Source: Pseudomonas hydrolytica
GTDB taxonomy: Bacteria; Pseudomonadota; Gammaproteobacteria; Pseudomonadales; Pseudomonadaceae
Direction: 5' to 3'
Length of the DNA: 64,000 nt
Assembly: GCF_021495345.1 (NCBI RefSeq)
Contig: NZ_CP099397.1
Coordinates: 1,798,001 to 1,862,000 of the forward strand
The translations under genes were made by a program, and so were the position numbers. Shown piece by piece: positions 17,835 through 26,277 of the stretch (position 1 is the stretch's first letter; every line of letters begins with the position of its first letter). The notes beneath the pieces were generated by a model. It had not been told where the DNA came from. It did no database searches and was given only the letters and a program-made list of their open reading frames with translations.

Positions 17835-19040
17835 ATGACAACTGCATGGCGTTCGTCCACCTGGCTGCTGCTTGGCGCCTCGCTAATCCTGGCGCTGTCG
17901 TTGGGTACCCGCCACGGCTTCGGCCTGTTCCTGCCGCCGATGAGTGCGGAGTTCGGCTGGGGCCGTGAGGTGTTCGCCTTCGCCATCGCCCTGCAGAACC
18001 TGATCTGGGGCCTGGCGCAGCCGATCACCGGGGCGCTGGCCGACCGTTTCGGTGCGCGCAAGGCCATCATCACCGGCGGCGTGCTCTATGTGCTCGGGTT
18101 GGTGCTGATGGGCATGTCCGATTCCCCGCTGTCGTTGTCGCTGAGCGCCGGGCTGCTGATCGGCATCGGCCTGTCCGGCACCTCGTTCTCGGTGATCCTC
18201 GGCGTGGTTGGCCGTGCCGTGCCGGTGGAGAAGCGCAGCATGGCCATGGGCATTGCCGCGGCCGCCGGCTCCTTCGGCCAGTTCGCCATGCTGCCCGGCA
18301 CGCTGGGGCTGATCGGTTGGCTGGGTTGGTCGGCGGCGCTGCTGGCGCTTGGCCTGCTGGTGGCGTTGATTCTGCCCTTGGCGGCGATGATTCGTGAGCA
18401 GCCGCAGGCGCAACCGACCGGGCATGAGCAGACGCTGGTCGAGGCGCTGCGCGAGGCGGCCGGGCATTCCGGCTTCTGGCTGCTGGCACTGGGCTTCTTC
18501 GTCTGCGGCTTCCAGGTGGTGTTCGTTGCCGTGCACCTGCCGGCCTACCTGGTCGATCATCATCTGCCGGCACTGACCGGCACTACGGTGCTGGCCCTGG
18601 TGGGGCTGTTCAATATCTTCGGTACCTACATCGCCGGCTGGCTCGGCGGGCGCATGGCCAAGCCGCGCCTGCTCAGCGCCCTGTACCTGCTGCGCGGGGT
18701 GGTGATCGCGCTGTTCATCGCAGCGCCGCTGACGCAGTGGAGCGCCTATCTGTTCGGTATCGCCATGGGTCTGCTGTGGCTGTCGACCGTGCCGCTGACC
18801 AATGGCACGGTGGCCACCCTGTTCGGTGTGCGCAACCTGTCGATGCTCGGCGGTATCGTGTTCCTCTTCCACCAGCTCGGCTCCTTCCTCGGCGGCTGGC
18901 TGGGCGGCTATCTCTATGACACCACCGGCAGCTACGACCTGGTCTGGCAGATCTCCATCGGCCTGAGCGTGATGGCCGCCGCGCTCAACTGGCCGGTGCG
19001 CGAAGTGCCGGTGGCGCGCCTGCAGGGGGCGCCGGCGTGA
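17835..19040 (+). CDS. MFS transporter, monocarboxylate/OFA-like
   Basis: A 401-residue major facilitator with about 12 membrane helices and the family loop motif GALADRFGARKAIITGG after helix 2. The opening LGTRHGFGLFLPPMSAEFGWGREVFAFAIALQNLIWG resembles oxalate/formate-antiporter-like members (positions 17904-18011). The substrate is unknown. It follows a MarR repressor, which suggests inducible export or uptake of a small compound. GGAGATCACG precedes the ATG. A 41-codon reading frame overlaps its stop codon. Confidence 0.88.
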   Translation: MTTAWRSSTWLLLGASLILALSLGTRHGFGLFLPPMSAEFGWGREVFAFAIALQNLIWGLAQPITGALADRFGARKAIITGGVLYVLGLVLMGMSDSPLSLSLSAGLLIGIGLSGTSFSVILGVVGRAVPVEKRSMAMGIAAAAGSFGQFAMLPGTLGLIGWLGWSAALLALGLLVALILPLAAMIREQPQAQPTGHEQTLVEALREAAGHSGFWLLALGFFVCGFQVVFVAVHLPAYLVDHHLPALTGTTVLALVGLFNIFGTYIAGWLGGRMAKPRLLSALYLLRGVVIALFIAAPLTQWSAYLFGIAMGLLWLSTVPLTNGTVATLFGVRNLSMLGGIVFLFHQLGSFLGGWLGGYLYDTTGSYDLVWQISIGLSVMAAALNWPVREVPVARLQGAPA

Positions 19041-19162
19041 GCCGCAAGGCACTGACATTCGGCGCCGTGGCAGTGGGCCTTGGCCTGCTGCTGGCGCTCG
19101 CCTGGTGGGGCTGGCGCCAGGGCGGGCTGGCCCTGCTGCAATTGGGCTTGGGCATTTGCTAG
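19037..19162 (+). CDS. 41-residue single-pass membrane peptide coupled to the MFS gene
   Basis: GTG at 19037 overlaps the MFS stop (GTGA), then 41 codons to TAG at 19160-19162. The product starts MSRKALTFGAVAVGLGLL, with one hydrophobic segment of about 18 residues after a basic start, then WWGWRQGG and a second apolar stretch LALLQLGLGIC. Coupling and composition suggest a real small membrane protein, perhaps accessory to the transporter. No family is recognised. Confidence 0.5.
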   Translation: MSRKALTFGAVAVGLGLLLALAWWGWRQGGLALLQLGLGIC

Positions 19163-19224
19163 TTGCCTGGCGCATGCCCTGCGAGTAGCGTGGCAAGACC
19201 GCGTTATCGCTCGAGGTCACCGTC

Positions 19225-19776
19225 ATGTCGCTTCATCGTCTTGCCTGCTCCTTGCTGCTCTCCAGCCTGGCATTGCCGGTGCTGGCCGCCGAATGTCCGG
19301 CACTGCTGCAGGGAGAATTGCCCAAGCTGCGCGCCAAGGGTGAGAGCGTCGAACTCTGCCAGTTCGCCGGCAAGCCGCTGGTGGTGGTCAATACCGCCAG
19401 CTTCTGCGGCTTCACCCCGCAATTCAAAGGGCTCGAAGCGCTTTATCAGCGTTACAAGGATCAGGGCCTGGAAGTGCTGGGCGTGCCGTCCGACGATTTC
19501 CGTCAGGAGGCCGACAGCAGCGAGGAAACCGCCACCGTCTGCTACGTCAACTACGGCGTGACCTTCGCCATGACCGAGCCGCAGCCGGTTTCCGGGGGCA
19601 ATGCCATTCCCCTGTTCAAGGGCCTGGCCGAGCAGAGCAGGGCGCCGCGCTGGAACTTCTTCAAATATGTGGTCGACCGTCAGGGCAAGGTGGTGGCCAG
19701 TTTTTCCAGCCTGACCAAGCCGGATGATCCCGAGCTGGTCGCCGCGGTGGAGAAGGCAATCGCCTCGCAACCCTGA
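19225..19776 (+). CDS. Periplasmic glutathione-peroxidase-fold protein
   Basis: A 183-residue protein with a signal peptide cut after LAA (residue 22). The thioredoxin-like fold has the peroxidatic cysteine Cys61 in [20 protein letters not shown] and a conserved [14 protein letters not shown] near the C-terminus. The segment normally reading CNQFG in classical GPx is SDDFR here, so the usual catalytic Gln is absent, and the enzyme may use another mechanism or reductant. It is a probable periplasmic peroxide-defence protein. Confidence 0.85.
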   Translation: MSLHRLACSLLLSSLALPVLAAECPALLQGELPKLRAKGESVELCQFAGKPLVVVNTASFCGFTPQFKGLEALYQRYKDQGLEVLGVPSDDFRQEADSSEETATVCYVNYGVTFAMTEPQPVSGGNAIPLFKGLAEQSRAPRWNFFKYVVDRQGKVVASFSSLTKPDDPELVAAVEKAIASQP

Positions 19777-19898
19777 GACCTGACTCACGGCCCTTCACCC
19801 ATCTGGGCGATGGGCCGCCTCCGCCTGCCTGCCTAGACTGGCCAGGCGCCGGACGCAGTAACCCCGGCGTGCCCGACAAGAACAATAAGGAGGCACCC

Positions 19899-20825
19899 AT
19901 GCGTCGCGTCTTTACCACTGCTGTCGCCAGTCTGGCCCTGCTCGGCGCCGTCCAGGCCCAGGCCAACTACACCCAGACCAAGTACCCGATCGTGCTGGTT
20001 CACGGCATCACCGGCTTCAACACCATCGGTGGCCTGGTCAACTACTTCCACACCATCCCCTGGAACCTCGAGCGCGATGGCGCGCGGGTTCACGTCGCCA
20101 GTGTCGCCGCCTTCAACGACAGCGAGCAGCGCGGTGCCGAGCTGGCCCGGCAGATCGTGCCCTGGGCCGCGGCCGGTGGCGGCAAGGTCAACCTGATCGG
20201 CCACAGCCAGGGCTCGCCGACCTCCCGCGTGGCCGCCTCGCTGCGCCCGGATCTGGTCGCCTCGGTGACCTCGATCAATGGCGTGAACAAGGGCTCGAAG
20301 GTCGCCGATGTGGTGCGTGGCGTGATTCCCGCCGGCGGGTTGATCGAGGGTGGCGCCAATGCCATCGCCAATGCACTGGGCTCGCTGATCAACCTGCTCT
20401 CCGGGGCCAGCAACCCGCAGAGCGGCATCGATGCTCTGGCGACCCTGACTACGCCGGGCACCAACGCGCTGAACGGTCGCCATCCCTGGGGCATCAACAA
20501 TTCCAGCTACTGCGCCAAGTCCAGCGAAGTGCACAACGTGCGCGGCCACAACATTCGCTACTACTCCTGGACCGGTAACGTCGCCTACACCAACGTGCTC
20601 GATGCCGCCGATCCCTTCCTGGCCTTCACCGGCCTGGTGTTCGGCAGCGAGAAGAACGATGGCCTGGTCGGCGTCTGTGCCACCTACCTGGGGCAGGTGC
20701 TCGGCGACAGCTACAACATGAACCACGTCGATGCGATCAACCATCTGTTCGGCATTCGCGGCTGGACCGAGCCGGTATCGCTGTACCGCCAGCACGCCAA
20801 CCGCCTGAAGGGCAAAGGCATCTGA
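19899..20825 (+). CDS. lip: Secreted triacylglycerol lipase (family I)
   Basis: A 308-residue precursor with a signal peptide ending AVQAQA and mature protein starting NYTQTKYPIVLVHGITGF, closely like Pseudomonas LipA lipases. The triad is Ser in LIGHSQGS, Asp in KNDGLVGVC and His in MNHVDAINH. Two cysteines (SYCAKS and GVCATY) fit the single disulfide of the family. It should be exported by Sec, folded in the periplasm by the foldase encoded next, and secreted by a type II system. The ATG at 19899 follows a strong AAGGAGG. Confidence 0.95.
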   Translation: MRRVFTTAVASLALLGAVQAQANYTQTKYPIVLVHGITGFNTIGGLVNYFHTIPWNLERDGARVHVASVAAFNDSEQRGAELARQIVPWAAAGGGKVNLIGHSQGSPTSRVAASLRPDLVASVTSINGVNKGSKVADVVRGVIPAGGLIEGGANAIANALGSLINLLSGASNPQSGIDALATLTTPGTNALNGRHPWGINNSSYCAKSSEVHNVRGHNIRYYSWTGNVAYTNVLDAADPFLAFTGLVFGSEKNDGLVGVCATYLGQVLGDSYNMNHVDAINHLFGIRGWTEPVSLYRQHANRLKGKGI

Positions 20826-20836
20826 TTTCGGCAATG

Positions 20837-20856
20837 GCGGCGGGGTGACCCGCCGC
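20837..20856 (+). other. Intercistronic GNRA-loop hairpin between lipase and foldase
   Basis: GCGGCGGG-GTGA-CCCGCCGC is a perfect 8-bp all-GC stem with a GUGA (GNRA-type) tetraloop. No U tract follows, so it is not a standard terminator. It lies 11 nt after the lipase stop and 11 nt before the foldase ATG, next to the AGGTGG ribosome-binding site. Confidence 0.7.
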
Positions 20857-20867
20857 AGCGAGGTGGT

Positions 20868-21926
20868 ATGTCCAGGTTCTTCACCTTCTCTCTGGCCGCC
20901 GTGCTGCTGGCCGGCGCTCTGACTCTCTACTGGCGGTGGCCGGCTGGCGAAGGCCAGGCGCCTGCATCCAGCGTGGCTGCGCAGGCCCAGGCCGCGCCGC
21001 TCACTCCATCATCGGCCTCTGCCGTGCCGGCTGCCGCGCAGGCGCAGCCATCCGTGGCCGCCGCGCTGCCGAGCCTGGCCGGCACCGAGGTGGACGGTCG
21101 TCTGCAAACCGATGCTGCCGGCAATCTGCTGCTGGAGCTGGCCGTGCGCGACTACTTCGACTACTTCCTCAGCGCCGTCGACCACTCCGGTCTCGATGCC
21201 GTGATCGAGGCGCTGCTGGCCGACGCCGGACGCCGCCTGCCGGAGCCGGCGCTGGGGCAGCTGATCAGCCTGCTCGGCGACTATCTGGACTACAAGCGCG
21301 CCAGCATGGCGCTGATGCAGCAGCCTCTGGATGCTCACCAACAGGTCGATCCGCAGGCGCAGTTGCAGGTATTGCAGGCAGCCTTCGAGCGTCTGGATGC
21401 GCTGCGCCGCGCGCATTTTTCCGCGGCCGCGCAGGAGGCCCTGTTCGGCGCCGAGCAGGCCTACGCGCGCTACACCCTCGACAGTCTCGCCCTGCAGCAG
21501 CGTGACGACCTCGACGACTCGCAGCGGGCGCAGCTGCAGGAGCAGGCGCGCGAGCGTCTGCCCGAGGCGCTGCGTGCCAGCGAGCAGCGCCAGCAGCTGG
21601 CTCTGGAGCAACTGGCGCGCAGCGAGCAGTTGTGGCGTGAGGGGGCGGACGAGCAGCAGGTGCGCGAATTCCTGGCCATGACCTATGATCCGGACACCGT
21701 GCAGCGCCTGCTCGTCGAACAGCGCCGCGAGCGCGACTGGCAGCAGCGTTACCAGGCCTACCGGCGTGAGCTCGCCGGCCTGCAGGGACGCGGCCTCAGC
21801 ACGGAGGATGGCGAGCAGCTGCAGCGACAGTTGCGCGAGCGCCTGTTCGCCAGCGAGGACCGACACCGTGTGGAGACCTATGACGCCATCGCCGCCAAAC
21901 AGCCGGAGCCTGCGTCCGAGCCCTGA
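20868..21926 (+). CDS. lifO: Lipase-specific foldase (steric chaperone)
   Basis: A 352-residue membrane-anchored periplasmic chaperone that gives the lipase its active fold. An N-terminal transmembrane anchor (residues 5-24) is followed by an Ala/Pro/Ser-rich linker. The chaperone signature then appears as LPSLAGTEVDGRLQTDAAGN, matching the conserved S-L-x-G-T-x-x-D-G motif, followed by LRDYFDYF-like text and a long Gln/Arg/Glu-rich helical domain. It is also called LipH, LimA or LipB. It follows lip in one transcription unit, as in other pseudomonads. Confidence 0.93.
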   Translation: MSRFFTFSLAAVLLAGALTLYWRWPAGEGQAPASSVAAQAQAAPLTPSSASAVPAAAQAQPSVAAALPSLAGTEVDGRLQTDAAGNLLLELAVRDYFDYFLSAVDHSGLDAVIEALLADAGRRLPEPALGQLISLLGDYLDYKRASMALMQQPLDAHQQVDPQAQLQVLQAAFERLDALRRAHFSAAAQEALFGAEQAYARYTLDSLALQQRDDLDDSQRAQLQEQARERLPEALRASEQRQQLALEQLARSEQLWREGADEQQVREFLAMTYDPDTVQRLLVEQRRERDWQQRYQAYRRELAGLQGRGLSTEDGEQLQRQLRERLFASEDRHRVETYDAIAAKQPEPASEP

Positions 21927-21938
21927 GTGGCGCCGCCG

Positions 21939-23699
21939 ATGAGTGCGCCGCCCCTGGAGCGTTTGCTGCTGGCGCAGCAGCGCCGCGGCCATCGCCGTCT
22001 GCGCTTCGTTGCCGAGCTGGAGCAGGCGTTCGCCGCCCATCGCGCTCAGCGCATTCGCCGGCGTTTGCCGTTGATCGCGGTGACCGCTGTGCTGTTCCAG
22101 CTGATCTACGCGCTGCTGGATTTTCTCGCCATGCCCTTGCAGGTCAGCCTGTCGGTGTTGCCCCTGCGCCTGCTGGCCCTGGGCGCGGTGGTGCTGGCCT
22201 TCTTCTATTGCCGGCGTGCGCAGGCCACGCCAGCGGCGGTGGTCGGCGTCTACGCCCTGGCCTACCTGCTCACCGGCGTCAGTGTCGCGCTGATCGTGCA
22301 CCTGTGCTGGCGCCAAGGCGTGGCCATGCCTTACGACGGCCTGTTTCTGGTTCTGCTGTTCGGCTATGCCCTGCTGGGGCTGTCGTTTCGGGTGATCAGC
22401 CTGTGCAGTTGGGGCTTCTGCCTGCTGTTCGTCGGTGCGGGCCTGGCGCTCGACGAGCCTGGACGCGAGCTGGCGTATCAGGCCTTGTTTCTGCTCTGCG
22501 CCAACATGATCGGCACCGTCGGTGCCTATATGCAGGAGCATGGCCAGCGTGGCGCCTGGCTCAACCTGCGCCTGCTCGACCTGGCTCGCCAGCGCGCCGA
22601 GGCCGACGATGCGCGCAAGCTGCGTCTGCTGGCGGCGGCCAGTCACGACCTGCGCCAGCCGCTCAATGCCATGGGCCTGTATGCCGAGCACCTGGTGGAG
22701 CAGGGGGGCGATGCACAGACGCGTCGCATCAGCACGCGCCTGGCCGCCTCGGTGGAGCAGCTGGGACGCTTGCTGCAGTCGCTGCTCGACTACAGCCGTC
22801 TGACCCTGCCTGGCGGTGTGCAGGCCAGGCCCCACGCGTTCGCCCTGCGCCCGCTGCTCGAACGCCTGCTCGGCGAGATCGCCCCGGAGGCGCAGCAGCA
22901 GGCTGTGCAACTGCGGCTGAACAGCGAGGCGTGTGCCGTGCGCAGCGATCCGCTGCTACTGGAGCGGCTGCTGCGCAACCTGCTGCATAACGCGCTGCTG
23001 CACGCCCAGGCCGGAGAGCTGAGCCTGAGCGCTTGGCGTGAGGGGCAGAACATCGTGTTGGCAGTGGCCGACGATGGCCGCGGCCTGAGCGAGGCCGAGC
23101 AGGCGCTGGTGTTCGAGGAGTTTCGCCAGCTGGACAATCCGGGGCGTAGTGCCGAGCGCGGCCTGGGATTGGGCCTGGCCATCGTGCGGCAACTGGCCGA
23201 GGTGCTGGAACATCCGCTGCAGCTCGAGTCGCAACCTGGCGCCGGAACGCGCTTCATCCTGCGTCTGCCCGCCGCCGAACTGGCGGAGCAGGCGCCGCGC
23301 AGCAGCGCGGGGCTGGCGCTCAAGGGGCGCATCCTGCTGCTGGAGGACGACGACACCGGCCGCGAGGCCTTGAGCGGTCTGCTGCGCCGCTGGGGCTGCG
23401 AGGTGCAGGCCTGTGCCGATCTGGCCGAGGCGCTGATGGCGCTGCATCGGCAGGTACCGCATTTGCTGATCAGCGATTACCGGCTGGCCGAGCAGGGCGA
23501 TGGCCTGCAGGCCATCGAACGCCTGCGCGAGGCGGCCGGGCAGATGTTGCCGGCACTGCTGATCAGCGCCGACCTGAGCCCGGAGCTGCACGAACGCTGC
23601 CTGCCGGCGCATGTCATTCCGCTGGGCAAGCCCCTGCTGCCGGCGCGTTTGCGCCAGGTGTTGGCGACTCAGCTGCAGGTGCGCCAGGCGCTCAGCTGA
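21939..23699 (+). CDS. Hybrid sensor histidine kinase with C-terminal receiver
   Basis: A 586-residue protein. A basic cytoplasmic start (RRGHRRLRF) is followed by about six hydrophobic helices (45-200), then a coiled linker, the H-box AAASHDLRQPLNAMGLYAEH with His236, the N-box LLRNLLHNALLHA, the G boxes DDGRGL and RGLGLGLAIV, and a receiver domain with Asp513 in LLISDYRLAEQG. No periplasmic ligand domain is seen, so it may sense a membrane or hydrophobic signal. It lies 12 nt after the foldase gene and ends 4 nt from the convergent response-regulator gene. GTG at 21927 is an alternative start. Confidence 0.9.
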   Translation: MSAPPLERLLLAQQRRGHRRLRFVAELEQAFAAHRAQRIRRRLPLIAVTAVLFQLIYALLDFLAMPLQVSLSVLPLRLLALGAVVLAFFYCRRAQATPAAVVGVYALAYLLTGVSVALIVHLCWRQGVAMPYDGLFLVLLFGYALLGLSFRVISLCSWGFCLLFVGAGLALDEPGRELAYQALFLLCANMIGTVGAYMQEHGQRGAWLNLRLLDLARQRAEADDARKLRLLAAASHDLRQPLNAMGLYAEHLVEQGGDAQTRRISTRLAASVEQLGRLLQSLLDYSRLTLPGGVQARPHAFALRPLLERLLGEIAPEAQQQAVQLRLNSEACAVRSDPLLLERLLRNLLHNALLHAQAGELSLSAWREGQNIVLAVADDGRGLSEAEQALVFEEFRQLDNPGRSAERGLGLGLAIVRQLAEVLEHPLQLESQPGAGTRFILRLPAAELAEQAPRSSAGLALKGRILLLEDDDTGREALSGLLRRWGCEVQACADLAEALMALHRQVPHLLISDYRLAEQGDGLQAIERLREAAGQMLPALLISADLSPELHERCLPAHVIPLGKPLLPARLRQVLATQLQVRQALS

Positions 23700-23703
23700 T
23701 TGA

Positions 23704-24315
23704 TTACAGCCAGCCGCGCTGGCGGGCGGCGCTGACGCAGGCGGTGCGGGTGTGTACGGCGAAGGTTTCGAACAGCGCCTTGAGGTGGGTTTTCACCGTG
23801 TCTTCGGCCAGGCCCAGCTGACGGCTGATGGCCTTGTTCGGCAGGCCTTCGGCCAGCAATTGCAGAATTTCCAGTTGCCTGGGCGTCAGCGGCGAGGTGC
23901 TGCTCGGCGCCGGCAGGGTCTCGCCCAGCAGCACGCGCGTTACCGCCTGGCGCAGGGCCTTGCCGTCGGCACTCTTGGGAATGAAGCCGAGTGCGCCGGC
24001 GGCCAGTGCGGCCTGGGCATCGACGGCCGAGTCGCTGGCGCTGAGGATGGCCACCGGCGTGCTTTCGCCGCGCGCCAGCCAGCGCTGCAGCAGTTCCAGT
24101 CCCGGTTCGTCGGGCAGGCGCAGGTCGAGCAGGATCAGGTCGTAAGTCTGCTGTTGCAGGCGCTGCTCCGCTTCGGCGGCGTTCTGCGCGGTGTCGATCT
24201 GCAGGTCGCGGGCGAGTGGGGCCAGGGCCAGGGCCAGGCCGTCGAGGAAGATCCGGTGGTCGTCCACCAGCAGCAGGTGCAGGTGGTCGGGCAGGGTGGT
24301 GCAGAGGGCAGTCAT
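23704..24315 (-). CDS. NarL/LuxR-type response regulator
   Basis: A 203-residue protein with an N-terminal receiver (LLLVDDHRIFLDGLAL, phospho-acceptor Asp in DLILLDLRLPDEPG, and KSADGKA) and a C-terminal LuxR helix-turn-helix (LTPRQLEILQLLAEGLPNKAISRQLGLAEDTVKTHL). It is the likely partner of the hybrid kinase encoded tail-to-tail next to it. The start is the ATG at 24313-24315; earlier ATG codons lie in the fadL 3' end. It might regulate lip/lifO or fadL, but this is only inferred from adjacency. Confidence 0.9.
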   Translation of the reverse strand: MTALCTTLPDHLHLLLVDDHRIFLDGLALALAPLARDLQIDTAQNAAEAEQRLQQQTYDLILLDLRLPDEPGLELLQRWLARGESTPVAILSASDSAVDAQAALAAGALGFIPKSADGKALRQAVTRVLLGETLPAPSSTSPLTPRQLEILQLLAEGLPNKAISRQLGLAEDTVKTHLKALFETFAVHTRTACVSAARQRGWL

Positions 24316-24379
24316 GATGGTCTCACGCGGCTTTTTCTTGTTGTTCTGCCGCGTGAGTTTAGCCAATGGCGTGCGCCGA

Positions 24380-25654
24380 TTAGAAGCGATAGCTGAGCGA
24401 GGCGCCCAGGCCGTGGGCGCGGTTCTTGTAGCGCGCACGGTAGGTGCCACGCGTATCGCTGGCGTGGTTGACGTCCACCGACTCTTCCTGCAGGTAGGAA
24501 TAGGCCAGGTCGATGGTCATGTCCTGGTTCGGGCTCCAGCCGGCGCCGACGCTGAAGATGGTGCGGTCACCCGACGGGACGCGCGGCGAGCGGTCGACGT
24601 TGTTGATCGGCGACTGGTCGATGGCCATGCCCGTGCGCAGGGTCCATTGCGGATTGAGCTTGTAGGACAGGCCGATGGCGTGGGCCCAGGTGTCGTGCCA
24701 GTTCTGCTCTTCGACGATGGTGGCGAGGTTGGCCGGCAGGGTGGCGGCATCGTTCTCCACGCGGATTTCCTTGAAGCGGCTCCAGCGTGTCCAGGTGCTG
24801 CCCAGGTACAGGGTCCAGGCGTCGTTCAGCTCATGGGTGATGGACATGTCCACCGATTCCGGGGTGGTCAGATCCAGATTGGCGTCGTACTTGCCCGCTA
24901 CGCCAGCCAGAATGCCGCTGCCGGAAACGCGGGTATCGCCTTCCAGTTCGTACTTCACGCGCGAGTGGTAGGTAATGCCGGCGCGGGTGCCGGGAGTGAA
25001 CTCGTAGAGCACCCCGACATTGAAGCCTACCGCGGTATCGTCGCCCTTGACCTTCACCTTGCCGTCGTTGCTGCCGGGGCTCAGCGGGTTGAGGATCGAG
25101 GAACTGAGTTCGCCTTCGATGTGATTGAAGGTCGGGCCGAAACCGACCGACAGCTTGTCGTTGAAGCGGTAGCTCAGGGTCGGCTGCACGGTGATCACGC
25201 GTACGTAGCTCTTGTCGGCGTGATAGCGGCCCTGGAAGCCACGTTCGTAATCGGTCATCAGGCCGAAGGGCACGTAGACGCCCAGGCCGAAGGCGACCTT
25301 GTCGTCCAGCGGCTTGACGTAGTAGCCCATGGGCACGCCGGTGGACGGCACCATATCGCCGTCATTGCTGCCGGACAGCTGCAGCGGGCCGGCGTTGGCG
25401 CTGGCGCTGCGGATGTCGCTCTTGGCGTGGATGACGGCGGCACCGACATAGATCTCGTCGCGCTTGAGGCGCGCCATGCCGGCCGGGTTGCCGAATACGG
25501 TGCTGGCGTCATCGGCCGAGGAGGAGCGACCGGCGAAGGAGGTACCCATGCCGGAAATGCTTTGCTCGTTGAGGGCGAAGCCGCTGGCCAGGCCATGGCT
25601 CGAAGTGGCGGTGATGGCAACGGCCAGACCGGTCTTGAGAAGACGTTTGCTCAC
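24380..25654 (-). CDS. FadL-family outer-membrane transporter
   Basis: FadL-type barrels let long-chain fatty acids or other hydrophobic compounds cross the outer membrane. The 424-residue protein has a signal peptide ending GLAS, then the hatch domain FALNEQSISGMGTSFAGRSS and NPAGMARL, which are hallmarks of the family. It ends in RAHGLGASLSYRF, a C-terminal aromatic barrel signature. The start is GTG (complement of 25652-25654) with AGGAG before it. Its position beside the lipase, foldase and two-component genes fits uptake of lipase products. Confidence 0.93.
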   Translation of the reverse strand: MSKRLLKTGLAVAITATSSHGLASGFALNEQSISGMGTSFAGRSSSADDASTVFGNPAGMARLKRDEIYVGAAVIHAKSDIRSASANAGPLQLSGSNDGDMVPSTGVPMGYYVKPLDDKVAFGLGVYVPFGLMTDYERGFQGRYHADKSYVRVITVQPTLSYRFNDKLSVGFGPTFNHIEGELSSSILNPLSPGSNDGKVKVKGDDTAVGFNVGVLYEFTPGTRAGITYHSRVKYELEGDTRVSGSGILAGVAGKYDANLDLTTPESVDMSITHELNDAWTLYLGSTWTRWSRFKEIRVENDAATLPANLATIVEEQNWHDTWAHAIGLSYKLNPQWTLRTGMAIDQSPINNVDRSPRVPSGDRTIFSVGAGWSPNQDMTIDLAYSYLQEESVDVNHASDTRGTYRARYKNRAHGLGASLSYRF

Positions 25655-25797
25655 GGGGAAGCTCCTGTGGTGAGGCGGGGGGGCGCACGCTACAGCTTTT
25701 CCTGACCCCTGCCAACCCGCGGAAGTTCCCGAAATAGAGCGGTTTGTCTGACAATTGGTTAAATCTTGTGCGGATCTTCGCCTATGTGGTCCGGCGT

Positions 25798-26277
25798 TCA
25801 GGCCACTCGACTGACCTGAGCCACGCAACGCTGCCAGGCCTCGAGAAAGTCCCCCAGCCGGCCCTGTGGCTGGAAGACCCGGCACCAGATACGGCCGAGC
25901 CCCAGCAGATCGTCGGCGGCGGGCAGCTCCAGCTCCTCTGCTTCCACCAGCAGCCAGGCGATGGCGGTGGCGTAGCGCAGATTCACCGTCAGCTCCAGAT
26001 GCGGCGCCTCGAGAAAGGCATGCTGGCTGGCCAGGCCGCGGACTCGGCTGGCCAGTTCGGGATCGCGCGCCAGATGCCGGTCCCACAGGGCCAGGTGACT
26101 CTGCTCGCTGATGCGATAGAGGCCGTGACCGTTGGGGTTGCCCAGGGCGCTGCCCAGCGCCGTCTGGCAGGCTGCGGTACCCAGTAGCAGGGCTTCGGCC
26201 GTGGGCGTGTGACGCTGCAGGTAGAGAAGGGTAGGGCGGATCACATGCTGGCTGAGATCGCAGGCGGCTATTCCCAT
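25798..26277 (-). CDS. Phage-type lysozyme-like orphan protein of unknown function
   Basis: A 159-residue protein starting MGIAACDLSQHVIRPTLLYL. Its layout (LLLGTAACQTALG, HGLYRISEQSHLALWDRHLARD, ASRVRGLASQ, then YATAIAWLLVE) recalls phage-associated lysozyme-like proteins common in Pseudomonas genomes. The position I would expect to be a catalytic Glu (QES in relatives, from memory) reads CQT here. No signal peptide is seen. The start chosen is the ATG at 26275-26277. The AT-rich region upstream (26278-26473, no gene) makes a phage remnant possible. Confidence 0.55.
   Translation of the reverse strand: MGIAACDLSQHVIRPTLLYLQRHTPTAEALLLGTAACQTALGSALGNPNGHGLYRISEQSHLALWDRHLARDPELASRVRGLASQHAFLEAPHLELTVNLRYATAIAWLLVEAEELELPAADDLLGLGRIWCRVFQPQGRLGDFLEAWQRCVAQVSRVA

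Noticed and set aside
19800..19898. A possible sigma-54 promoter before the lipase gene.
   Set aside because: GG and GC pairs occur in the region, but none has the correct spacing with a convincing TGGCAC/TTGCA match, so I do not claim it.
21009..22910. A 633-codon minus-strand frame opposite the foldase and histidine kinase.
   Set aside because: Antisense shadow in GC-rich DNA with no recognisable domain; the plus-strand genes explain the sequence.
25655..25797. A PsrA/FadR-type fatty-acid operator upstream of the FadL gene.
   Set aside because: TTTGTCTGACAATT is a weak inverted repeat but does not match the PsrA consensus CAAAC-N4-GTTTG.
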